Source: Alphaproteobacteria bacterium (GTDB lineage Bacteria; Pseudomonadota; Alphaproteobacteria; Micavibrionales; Micavibrionaceae). Taken from it: a DNA stretch of 64,000 bases. Of the stretch, positions 17,921-26,751 are shown in pieces. The translations under genes and the position numbers were made by a program. How positions within the stretch are numbered: position 1 is the first letter of the stretch; the number at the start of each line of letters is the position of its first letter. The notes below the pieces were generated by a model. It had not been told where the DNA came from. It was given only the letters and a program-made list of their open reading frames with translations, and made no database searches. The stretch lies in NCBI GenBank assembly GCA_030432025.1, contig JAUIIA010000002.1, positions 271,276 through 335,275 of the forward strand. The letters run 5' to 3'.

Positions 17921-20811
17921 TCCACGGTCAGCGCTTCGTCAACCAGTCTTGCCTGCTCTGCGGCATGGCGGGAAGCCAGACCTGTCGCAGGAGCTGCTGC
18001 ATCTACACGACCAGCAAAATGAGGACGCTGTCCACGAATATCGATCTCGCTCAACACTTCCTCGATACGACGGTCAACAAAATGCCAGTACCCTTGGTTA
18101 CGTGGCTCTTCCTGACACCAGACGACCTCGGCATTCTTGAACGGCTTCAGCTCTTCGGCCAACGCATCATCCGGGAATGGATAAAGCTGCTCAACACGCA
18201 TCAACAGCACATCGTCGATCCCGCGCTCGCGGCGTTCAGCCAACAGGTCATAGTACACCTTACCCGTACACAACACGACGCGCTTGATCTTGTCGGCTGC
18301 AACAAGCTTGTCCTGATCATCATCCCAAAGTACACGGTGGAACGTGCTGCCTTCGGTGAACATATCCGCTGTAGAAACAGCCAACTTGTGACGCAGCAAA
18401 GATTTAGGCGCCATAACAACCAACGGCTTACGGAATTCACGAACCATCTGACGGCGCAGCGCGTGGAAATAGTTCGCAGGCGTCGTGATGTTACAAATCT
18501 GCCAGTTATCTTCGGCACAGGATTGTAAGAAGCGCTCCGGACGTGCGGAGGAGTGCTCCGGCCCCTGCCCTTCGTAACCATGCGGCAACAACAATGTCAG
18601 ACCGGACATACGCAACCACTTGCTTTCACCAGATGAAATGAACTGATCGATAATGACCTGTGCGCCATTGGCAAAGTCACCGAACTGCGCTTCCCACAAT
18701 GTCAGCGTTTTCGGATCGGCAAGGGAATACCCGTATTCAAAACCAAGCACAGCCATCTCGGAAAGCGGGCTATCATGCGCCTCGAACTTAGGCTGGTCTT
18801 CTGCTACATTTTTCAGCGGCAGATACTTCTCTTCATTTTCCTGATCATACCAAATCGCATGACGGTGAGAGAACGTACCACGACCGACATCCTGGCCGGA
18901 CAAGCGGACCGCATAGCCACCCTTCAGCAGTGATGCAAACGCAATGGCCTCACCGGTCGCCCAGTCAAACCCTTCGCCGCTTTCAAACATCTTGGTCTTA
19001 GCATCCAGCACACGCTGCAGTTTCTTGTTGATGGTAAAGCCTTCGGGAACAGTCGTAAGGACCTTACCGATTTCGGCCATCTTATCGCTACCGATTGCCG
19101 TATCACCGCGGCGTGCACCTTCCGGTGCCGTTGTCAAACCTTCCCAGGCACCGCCAAGGAAGTCCGCATCATTCGGCTTATACGTCTTCGTCGCTTCAAA
19201 GGCTTCTTCGAGATAGTCATTAAACTCATCAACCATCTCCTTGCCTTCTTCGGCTGTAATCACCTGCTCCGCCACCAATTGCTTGGTGTAAATTTCACGG
19301 GTCGTCGCATGATCCTTGATCGTTTTGTACATCAAAGGCTGCGTAAAGGCAGGCTCATCGCCTTCATTGTGGCCGTAACGACGGTAGCAATACATGTCGA
19401 TCACCACGTCACGTTTGAATTTCTGACGGTATTCTGTCGCGATACGCGCCACGTGAACAACAGCTTCGGGGTCATCGCCATTTACGTGGAAAATCGGCGC
19501 AGACAGCATCTTTGCCACATCCGTACAATATGGACCGGAGCGACCGAATTTCGGCATAGTCGTAAAGCCGATCTGGTTGTTGATCACGATATGGATCGTA
19601 CCGCCAACTCGGTAACCGGGCAGTTCGGAGATCATCAATGTTTCCGCAGTAACACCTTGCCCTGCAAACGCCGCATCACCATGCAGCAACAACGGCAGTA
19701 CAGTTGCATCTTCGCTGTTACCGCGCTGCATTTGCTTTGCACGAACTTTACCGATGACAACAGGATTAACGAATTCGAGGTGAGACGGGTTAGCCGTCAA
19801 AGACAAGTGAACACTGTTACCGTCAAAATCACGGTCACTGGATGTACCGAGGTGGTATTTCACATCACCGGAACCAAGCACATCATCAGGCGTAGAAGAC
19901 TGCCCCTGAAACTCGGCAAAAATCGCAGTGAACGGCTTGCCCATCACATTAGCCAAAACGTTCAGACGACCACGGTGCGCCATACCGACGACAATCTCTT
20001 CCAGACCCATCTGGCCACCGCGCTTCATGATCTGCTCGATCATCGGGATCAACGCTTCACCGCCATCAACACCGAAACGTTTCGTTCCCGGATATTTTTT
20101 GTGCAGGAATTGTTCGAAACTTTCCGCAGCAATAAGACGCTGCAAGATCGCGCGCTTACCATTAACCGTAAAGTCAGTTTTGTTGCGTGGCGCTTCAATG
20201 CGGGACTGAATCCACGCTTTCTCTTCAGGATCGGATAGGTGCAGGAACTCGACACCGATCGTGTCACAATATGTTTGGCGCAGCGCTGTAATAATCTCAT
20301 TCAGCGTCGCGTAATCCATACCCATTACACCGCCGACATAGATACGACGATTCATATCGGCCGGACCGAAACCATAATGCGCAGGATCCAGTTCAGGGTG
20401 CACACCTTTGTCTCTCATGCCCAACGGGTCAAGGTCGGACAGCAAGTGCCCGCGAATACGGTACGCACGGATCAACATCAATGCACGAATAGAGTCATGC
20501 GCCGCACGTTTAATATCTTCGGGATTGGCTTTGTCGGTCGCGCGGCGTCTCGGCAATTCGACCATGTCATTGGCCGGATCGGAGAATGCAACACCAAAGC
20601 GGCGGGAAGCTTTTGAATTCTCAGCAGGGGTCCAGCTCGCACCGGCCAGTTCCTGCAACAACGAAGCCTCGTCATCATTCAGACTTTCGAAAAATTCACG
20701 CCAGCTTGCATCCACCTTATTGGGCGCCGTCAGAAACTCGCCATAAAGGTGAGCAACATACTCAGCATTCGCGCCGGATAGAAATGTCAGGTTTTCGGAT
20801 GCATCTGCCAT
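17917..20811 (-). CDS. sucA: 2-oxoglutarate dehydrogenase E1 component
   Basis: Thiamine-diphosphate-dependent E1 of the OGDH complex (964 residues, normal length). Features: an N-terminal E2-binding helix region (NAEYVAHLYGEFLTAPNKVD), the Pro/Arg-rich RIRGHLLSDLDPLG segment, the active-site region GMAHRGRLNVLANV, the ThDP/Mg site HGDAAFAGQGV and NNQIGFTT, plus C-terminal LLPHGYEGQGPEHSSAR. ATG 20811 has a perfect AGGAGG 10 bases upstream. It is followed by overlapping thiE and is separated from lepB by 138 bases holding a terminator-like hairpin. Confidence 0.97.
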   Translation of the reverse strand: MADASENLTFLSGANAEYVAHLYGEFLTAPNKVDASWREFFESLNDDEASLLQELAGASWTPAENSKASRRFGVAFSDPANDMVELPRRRATDKANPEDIKRAAHDSIRALMLIRAYRIRGHLLSDLDPLGMRDKGVHPELDPAHYGFGPADMNRRIYVGGVMGMDYATLNEIITALRQTYCDTIGVEFLHLSDPEEKAWIQSRIEAPRNKTDFTVNGKRAILQRLIAAESFEQFLHKKYPGTKRFGVDGGEALIPMIEQIMKRGGQMGLEEIVVGMAHRGRLNVLANVMGKPFTAIFAEFQGQSSTPDDVLGSGDVKYHLGTSSDRDFDGNSVHLSLTANPSHLEFVNPVVIGKVRAKQMQRGNSEDATVLPLLLHGDAAFAGQGVTAETLMISELPGYRVGGTIHIVINNQIGFTTMPKFGRSGPYCTDVAKMLSAPIFHVNGDDPEAVVHVARIATEYRQKFKRDVVIDMYCYRRYGHNEGDEPAFTQPLMYKTIKDHATTREIYTKQLVAEQVITAEEGKEMVDEFNDYLEEAFEATKTYKPNDADFLGGAWEGLTTAPEGARRGDTAIGSDKMAEIGKVLTTVPEGFTINKKLQRVLDAKTKMFESGEGFDWATGEAIAFASLLKGGYAVRLSGQDVGRGTFSHRHAIWYDQENEEKYLPLKNVAEDQPKFEAHDSPLSEMAVLGFEYGYSLADPKTLTLWEAQFGDFANGAQVIIDQFISSGESKWLRMSGLTLLLPHGYEGQGPEHSSARPERFLQSCAEDNWQICNITTPANYFHALRRQMVREFRKPLVVMAPKSLLRHKLAVSTADMFTEGSTFHRVLWDDDQDKLVAADKIKRVVLCTGKVYYDLLAERRERGIDDVLLMRVEQLYPFPDDALAEELKPFKNAEVVWCQEEPRNQGYWHFVDRRIEEVLSEIDIRGQRPHFAGRVDAAAPATGLASRHAAEQARLVDEALTVE

Positions 20812-20897
20812 GATAAAAGGGCCTCCTGAGCCAAAATTCGTGCATTTTTCTTCGCTATACGAAGTAAATCTTTACGAAGCCATGGTCAAGAGGTAAA

Positions 20898-20925
20898 GCG
20901 CCCTATTCAGTTTCGAATAAGACGC
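20898..20925 (-). terminator. Hairpin between lepB and sucA
   Basis: An 11-bp stem (GCGTCTTATTC / GAATAGGGCGC read on the minus strand, with two G-U pairs and a 6-base loop), followed by only three T residues. It would separate the lepB transcript from sucA; weak U-tract, so moderate confidence. Confidence 0.45.
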
Positions 20926-20949
20926 TATGCAAGAGAAACAACAAAGATT

Positions 20950-21924
20950 TTATTGAAGTTTATCAAAGGAAAATGTTCTGTCCTTTTCACTCCATATTCT
21001 TACAGATAATCTAGCCACAATATTAACATCTGGAACAAAGCCGATAATATGCCCAACCCTGCTATCCATTGAGTTATCTCGATTATCACCAAGCACAAAA
21101 TAATGACCTTGAGGTACAGTCAAAGTCTCGGTGTTATCCAGACTGGATTCAGGCTTGGAATCAAGAACTGTATACTGCTTTCCGTTGGGTAGCACCTCAA
21201 TAAAAACAGGAACAACCTGCTCTCCATCAACAGATAAATCAGAAAGAACAAAACTCTCTGTTTGGCGAATTTTTGGAATATCCACACCATTTAAAATTAG
21301 GCGCCCATCTCGAATTTGAACAGTGTCGCCGGGCAAGCCCACTAAACGTTTTAAAAAATGCACATCTGTCTTTTGAGGATGCATAAAAACGATCAAATCA
21401 CCGCGCTCAGGTGAACGAGATGTAAGTTTTTTGCTTAGAATTAGATCGCCAAATGGAAAAGAATAAGGCCCAAACCCATATGCATACTTCGAGGCAAAAA
21501 CATAGTCACCATTATTAAGCGTAGGACTCATCGATGACGAAGGCACTGTGAAAGGTTCATAAGCAAATGACCTAAACAACAGAGCTACAATGTAAGGCAA
21601 TACAGTGAAGACAAGAACCACACTCTGCCAGTGAGCATACCACTTAAGAGAAACGTCAGAATTATAACCTTTGCTTAAAAAGAAGCCATGAACTATGCCT
21701 AACAAGCTAACAGGAAGATAAGCTAGGGCAATGCAGTTCTCAGGGGTAAGTGCAACTATCTTATAATAAGAACTCACAAACAGAATTGCCGATACTATAA
21801 AATGAAGCCCTAAATAGATCACCCCTAAACGCCCTTTATTAAGGTAAAACATACCTACGGTGGCCCCAAAAAACAGAAATATTACTACTGTTGCCCAGGG
21901 CTTTCTTTGTATGAAGGCATTCAT
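20950..21924 (-). CDS. lepB: Signal peptidase I with four-segment membrane N-terminus
   Basis: Serine-lysine protease that removes signal peptides at the membrane. The catalytic Ser131 in PSSSMSPTL, Lys192 in FLKRLVGLPGD and the late GHYFVLGDNRDNSMDSR box are all present, so it should be active. Unusually, about 120 residues of N-terminal membrane region precede the catalytic domain, with four hydrophobic segments (~11-27, 34-51, 66-83, 101-117) instead of one or two. The gene is visibly richer in A and T than sucA next door, and codon choice differs (many AAA, ATA, TTA), suggesting transfer. No clear ribosome-binding site precedes ATG 21924. It follows the two unknown paralogues with a 17-base gap. 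Confidence 0.88.
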   Translation of the reverse strand: MNAFIQRKPWATVVIFLFFGATVGMFYLNKGRLGVIYLGLHFIVSAILFVSSYYKIVALTPENCIALAYLPVSLLGIVHGFFLSKGYNSDVSLKWYAHWQSVVLVFTVLPYIVALLFRSFAYEPFTVPSSSMSPTLNNGDYVFASKYAYGFGPYSFPFGDLILSKKLTSRSPERGDLIVFMHPQKTDVHFLKRLVGLPGDTVQIRDGRLILNGVDIPKIRQTESFVLSDLSVDGEQVVPVFIEVLPNGKQYTVLDSKPESSLDNTETLTVPQGHYFVLGDNRDNSMDSRVGHIIGFVPDVNIVARLSVRIWSEKDRTFSFDKLQ

Positions 21925-21941
21925 AGGAAAGTCTAAGTAAT

Positions 21942-22490
21942 CTAGCCTTTGAGCGCATTTCGCAGGGTATTAATCGCCGTATCCTCGGCCGCACTCACAT
22001 TCATCGGGTGGTTGGCGTCATCCGCCGACACACCGGACAGGGTGCTGGTGATCTTTCCGACGATAGAACCAAACAGACCGCCGCCCTCGTCATCATCATC
22101 AAACTCGCCGAATTCGCCGTAAGCTTGCGCAACCGTCGTCGCGATCTCCATCAACGCGGCACAGTAATTCTTGCACTCCTGCTCATTGGCACGCCCTGCC
22201 AGCAAGGCTTTCGCCTGCGCGGCTTCCTCCGGTACTTTAAAGTTCTGCGCGGCCCAGCGCGGCCACTCGGAACGCATCGCCAATGTCTGGCGCATCGCTT
22301 CTGCCGCGAACGGCTTGTCATCATTTAGGGAGGCAATGGCCTTGATACAGGATTCCAGAGCATCCATCTCACGCTCGTCATCTTCTTCTCCGCCTTCGTC
22401 ATCCGCATGACTGACATACACGCCAACCTTGTAAGGAAGCGAGCTCAGCAATTCGAGTTCGGAGGAAGAAAAATCATCAAGCGTTGTCAT
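21942..22490 (-). CDS. Hypothetical protein, paralogue of the next upstream gene
   Basis: 182 residues, family not recognised, predicted mostly helical, acidic, soluble. Shared with the 22512 product: LPYKVGVYVSHADDEGG near the N-terminus (against LPYRAGLWVSMSDDTGG), a central EWPRWAA / EWHEWQN segment, and a closing NTLRNALKG / NALALALD helix. The spacing agrees throughout, so this is a tandem duplication that has diverged. ATG 22490 has AAGGAG upstream. It sits between its paralogue and lepB, probably one operon. Confidence 0.6.
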   Translation of the reverse strand: MTTLDDFSSSELELLSSLPYKVGVYVSHADDEGGEEDDEREMDALESCIKAIASLNDDKPFAAEAMRQTLAMRSEWPRWAAQNFKVPEEAAQAKALLAGRANEQECKNYCAALMEIATTVAQAYGEFGEFDDDDEGGGLFGSIVGKITSTLSGVSADDANHPMNVSAAEDTAINTLRNALKG

Positions 22491-22511
22491 GTATGCTCCT
22501 TTTTATACAGG

Positions 22512-23078
22512 TTAAATGCTGTAGCGCGTATCCAGAGCCAGTGCGAGCGCATTCAGCGCCTTGCGTTCACTCAAAGATATATTCAAAAACTGTTCGAAAG
22601 ATTTAGAAGGCTGCTTCTTCAGGTTCGCCTTGATCTTGTTGATAACATAGGAGCTATAGACATTCAGCTTGTCTTTAAAAGACTGCTCTTCATACTCACG
22701 AAACGCCAGCGCGACAGCCTCACCGATCTCAATCAAGCGCTGCGCATAGGCATTTACTTCCTTATCATCGACATGATCACGCAGGATATTTAACGCATCC
22801 GCACATTCTTTCGGCACCTGATCAACACCGTTTTGCCATTCGTGCCATTCATCCTTGCGCTTAACCGTCTCATCCATGATGTATTGAAGTAATTCTGAGC
22901 CAAAAACCATTTCGGAAAAGCCGACAATAATGTTGTTCAGCGCCTGTACCTCTTTTTCATGGGATTCATCCCCGCCTGTATCGTCGCTCATACTCACCCA
23001 CAGACCGGCACGATAAGGCAAGCTCGTAATCAACGAGCGCTCATCGGCTGTCATTTTTTCGAGTACGGTCTTGTCCAT
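22512..23078 (-). CDS. Hypothetical protein, paralogue of the 21942 product
   Basis: 188 residues from ATG 23078 (MDKTVLEKMTADERSL). The open frame runs further upstream to 23237, but that part lies in a structured RNA leader and has no similarity to the paralogue, while 23078 matches the paralogue's start. The AGAGGG ribosome-binding site is buried in the 3' arm of an 11-bp stem ending in T7. Predicted helical, soluble, acidic; the DD(T/E)GG motif near residue 32 is conserved between the two copies. Function unknown; lepB context suggests only neighbourhood, not role. Confidence 0.6.
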   Translation of the reverse strand: MDKTVLEKMTADERSLITSLPYRAGLWVSMSDDTGGDESHEKEVQALNNIIVGFSEMVFGSELLQYIMDETVKRKDEWHEWQNGVDQVPKECADALNILRDHVDDKEVNAYAQRLIEIGEAVALAFREYEEQSFKDKLNVYSSYVINKIKANLKKQPSKSFEQFLNISLSERKALNALALALDTRYSI

Positions 23079-23164
23079 TAAAAAAAGCCCTCTGGTTCGA
23101 CTTGGCGATTGGGGTAACTCGATATTTAAGTTTACACCGAAACCACGCCTGAAAACCAGAGGGC
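23079..23164 (-). promoter_or_regulatory. Stem sequestering the ribosome-binding site, terminator-like
   Basis: On the minus strand GCCCTCTGGTT... wraps into a perfect 11-bp stem (23087-23097 with 23154-23164); inner GGCG/CGCC pairing extends it. The stem's 3' arm contains AGAGGG, the only ribosome-binding site for the 23078 start, and is followed directly by seven T residues and then the ATG. It could terminate transcription or block translation. It matches no riboswitch class I can name. Confidence 0.5.
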
Positions 23165-23199
23165 AAATATGAAGAATGACGGCTGCTACGCGAAACGTC

Positions 23200-23257
23200 G
23201 CTATCGGGTGTGAGGGCTTTGGTGGGTTGGATACCAAGGGAGGGTGTGCCCGACAGC
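23200..23257 (-). ncRNA. Second structured element upstream, possible leader RNA or small RNA
   Basis: Pairing blocks GCTATCGGG / CCCGACAGC at the base and CTTTGGT / ACCAAGG near the loop enclose a symmetric internal loop that is C-rich on the minus strand (CACACCCTCC opposite CCCTCACAC). With the stem at 23087-23164 this forms a ~175-base structured RNA on the minus strand ending in T7. It may be the 5' leader of the 23078 gene or an independent small RNA. 6S, SRP, tmRNA and RNase P hallmarks were looked for and not seen. Confidence 0.35.
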
Positions 23258-23320
23258 TACTATTTCATTCCATTCATTCTCCTGTGCGTTGAAACTGACT
23301 TCAAAACTCTTAACCACCGT

Positions 23321-23440
23321 TTAGAACGGCATCATCAAATCTACGTAATAACCAAGGCCGTTCGGTACGTGCGTGTCGATCATATCGACCATTGTCACAA
23401 CCAAAAGCGCCATTACTGCACCATACATATAATTTACCAT
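23321..23440 (-). CDS. 39-residue predicted membrane peptide
   Basis: Starts MVNYMYGAVMALLVVTMVD and ends YYVDLMMPF. The first ~20 residues form one hydrophobic helix; the rest is short and polar/aromatic. ATG 23440 has AGAAGGAAA 6 to 8 bases upstream, a good ribosome-binding site, which supports real translation. Not recognised as a known small-protein family. It precedes the structured leader and the two paralogues on the same strand. Confidence 0.5.
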   Translation of the reverse strand: MVNYMYGAVMALLVVTMVDMIDTHVPNGLGYYVDLMMPF

Positions 23441-23760
23441 TTCGCGTTTCCTTCTATTCCGCCCCTAACCGAGGGTGTTTGTTTTCCTAATACAGAAGGA
23501 TTTGCAACGGCCGTGCCATTTATTTACATAAAACAAGATAGAATGGAAAGCGGCAAAAAACAGTATTTACGTTTAATTTCAGCACCTTAAGCACAAAAAA
23601 CATCTAAAAATTGAACTTAAATCAAAGGAAACCATCGGCCTAAACACGGCAAAAACAGCCTGAGCAATCTTACCTACACGGCAATATTTTCCATAAATTA
23701 GAGTCACTCAGGTTATATAGTGTGCTATATCTGTGCTACTCACGCCCCTAACGCACATAT
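23441..23760. other. AT-rich intergenic stretch downstream of sucD
   Basis: About 320 bases without a gene. It holds a perfect 6-bp inverted repeat, ATATAG-TGTG-CTATAT (23715-23730), and a repeated TGTGCTA (23721-23727 and 23733-23739). A promoter for the 23440 peptide must lie here but no convincing -35/-10 pair was found. Confidence 0.4.
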
Positions 23761-23793
23761 AAAAAACCCGCCGGCATAACACAGGCGGGTTTA
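23761..23793 (-). terminator. Rho-independent terminator of the sucC-sodC-sucD operon
   Basis: On the minus strand, AAACCCGCC and GGCGGGTTT form a perfect 9-bp stem with an 11-base loop, followed by a T-run. It lies 25 bases past the sucD stop. Confidence 0.85.
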
Positions 23794-23817
23794 TTTAATA
23801 AAAATTAGAAGTGCGGC

Positions 23818-24693
23818 TTAAGCAGCCATCGCATCCACAACAGCCTGACCAAGACCGGCAGGGCTTTCGGATACAGCGAAACCGGCTGCACGCATAGCTT
23901 CCATTTTAGCAGGCGCAGTGTCATCACCACCGGAGATAATCGCACCGGCATGGCCCATACGCTTACCCGGAGGGGCTGTCGCACCCGCAATGAAACCGGC
24001 AATCGGCTTTTTGGTCTTCAATGATTTGTAGAAATCACAGGCTTCCAGTTCAGCAGAACCACCGATCTCACCGATCATCAGGATCGCTTCTGTTTCATCA
24101 TCATCCATGAACATCTCGATACAATCGATAAAGTTCGTACCGTTTACAGGGTCACCGCCGATACCGATACATGTGGACTGACCGAGGCCAACCGCACCTG
24201 TTTGCGCAACGGCTTCGTAAGTCAGCGTACCGGAACGGGAAACAATACCGACCTTACCGCGTGTGTGAATGTGACCCGGCATAATACCGATCTTGCATTC
24301 ACCCGGAGTGATAACACCCGGACAGTTAGGACCGATAAGACGTGTCTTGGAACCATCCAAAGCGCGCTTCACCTTCACCATGTCCAGAACGGGAATACCT
24401 TCAGTAATACAGATCGCCAGTTCGATTTCCGCATCGATCGCTTCCAGAATGGCGTCCGCCGCGAATGGAGGGGGAACGTAAATCACGGATGCATTCGCAC
24501 CTGTTTTCTCTCTCGCTTCACCGACAGTGTCGAAAACAGGCAACCCGAGGTGGTCTTGACCACCTTTGTTCGGCGTTACGCCACCAACCATGTTCGTGCC
24601 GTAAGCAATCGCCTGCTCACTGTGGAATGTGCCTTGCGAGCCTGTGAAGCCCTGACAAATCACTTTTGTGTCTTTATTTACAAGTACTGACAT
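23818..24693 (-). CDS. sucD: Succinyl-CoA synthetase alpha subunit
   Basis: TCA-cycle enzyme subunit (291 residues) that binds CoA and carries the phosphohistidine. CoA-binding N-terminus [25 protein letters not shown], the [15 protein letters not shown] segment and the active-site histidine in [13 protein letters not shown] are all visible. It is separated from upstream sodC by 31 bases and is followed by a strong terminator. Its beta partner is sucC, one gene further upstream. Confidence 0.97.
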   Translation of the reverse strand: MSVLVNKDTKVICQGFTGSQGTFHSEQAIAYGTNMVGGVTPNKGGQDHLGLPVFDTVGEAREKTGANASVIYVPPPFAADAILEAIDAEIELAICITEGIPVLDMVKVKRALDGSKTRLIGPNCPGVITPGECKIGIMPGHIHTRGKVGIVSRSGTLTYEAVAQTGAVGLGQSTCIGIGGDPVNGTNFIDCIEMFMDDDETEAILMIGEIGGSAELEACDFYKSLKTKKPIAGFIAGATAPPGKRMGHAGAIISGGDDTAPAKMEAMRAAGFAVSESPAGLGQAVVDAMAA

Positions 24694-24724
24694 TTTTTAA
24701 GTTCTTCCTTTGTATAAACCGTAA

Positions 24725-25276
24725 TTAGTTGGCCTTGATGACACCGCAAGCAATACGGGCACCCGCACCACCGATAGGCTGTGTCATATGATCGTCAGGA
24801 TCGGCGTGGATCATGAACGCAGAACCGTCCGCATCCAGCAAAACTTCTTCATCATCCGCATCATCGGCTTCGCTAGCCGTGATTTCCAGATCATGCGCAT
24901 AAAGTTCAATCGCGACTTCACCGTTTTCAGGAACGATCAGGTTCGGCAAATCTCCGGCTTCAGGACCTTCAGGGTTCAGCAAACCGTGCTTGTCGTCTTC
25001 GTCACTGATGTGGCCTTTCGCCATTTTGAAGTGATCATGATCGCTACAGTCACCAACACTGTGAATGTGGAAACCATGGGCACCTGCCGGCAAGCCTTTG
25101 ATATCGACATTCATCAAAACCCCTTCGGGGCCCTGCTTGATGTTGATCGTGCCGATCTCTTCACCGGCATTATTGATAATTGAACTCATTGCGCCATCGG
25201 CTGCCATCGCTACGCTAGTAGACATGGACAATACCGCCGCAACGGACAAAGCTGTTTTTGAAAGTGTCTTAATCAT
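24725..25276 (-). CDS. sodC: Periplasmic Cu/Zn superoxide dismutase
   Basis: 183-residue SodC that dismutates superoxide in the periplasm. Signal peptide [19 protein letters not shown] ending near AMAA, then the copper ligands in [25 protein letters not shown]-type order: HGFHIH, bridging His and zinc ligands through [21 protein letters not shown] with a further copper His, and [12 protein letters not shown] at the end. The disulfide cysteines (GDC and ACG) are present. An acidic insert ([10 protein letters not shown]) sits before the last copper ligand. It lies between sucC (2-base gap) and sucD (31-base gap), with GGAGG in the end of sucC serving as ribosome-binding site. Confidence 0.93.
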   Translation of the reverse strand: MIKTLSKTALSVAAVLSMSTSVAMAADGAMSSIINNAGEEIGTINIKQGPEGVLMNVDIKGLPAGAHGFHIHSVGDCSDHDHFKMAKGHISDEDDKHGLLNPEGPEAGDLPNLIVPENGEVAIELYAHDLEITASEADDADDEEVLLDADGSAFMIHADPDDHMTQPIGGAGARIACGVIKAN

Positions 25277-25278
25277 GG

Positions 25279-26487
<1,209 letters not shown>

Positions 26488-26751
26488 GGATGAAAAATCT
26501 CCGATCTAATTAGTGAATCTCATGACAAGACTTAATGCGCTGCAGTACGATTTGCAACCCCGTTTCCGTGAAGAAATTCGGCATTTTTAGGCCCCTACCC
26601 CCGAAATACTGCGAAAAACCCGCAATTATTAATGCCGCGTTAAGATTTAATTAAATTTTAGACAGTATTATGCGAGGTGAACAAGGATGCATGAATATAT
26701 AAGCATTCACTAACAAAAGAGATAAAAACGGTTATATAAAGGGTGTAATTG

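Noticed and set aside
19279-20238. Long plus-strand reading frame antisense to sucA (319 codons)
   Set aside because: Shadow of the conserved E1 coding frame; no recognisable domain and composition rich in Arg/His/Thr typical of antisense frames.
23087-23257. 6S RNA, SRP RNA, tmRNA or RNase P RNA
   Set aside because: Expected conserved boxes (for example the SRP GGAAGCAGCC loop, tmRNA CCA end and tag frame) are absent, so only a generic structured RNA is claimed.
26488-26751. Promoters for sucC and for the island in the 264-base gap
   Set aside because: TATTAT at 26666-26671 resembles a -10 box, but no -35 lies at proper spacing; not reported as a feature.
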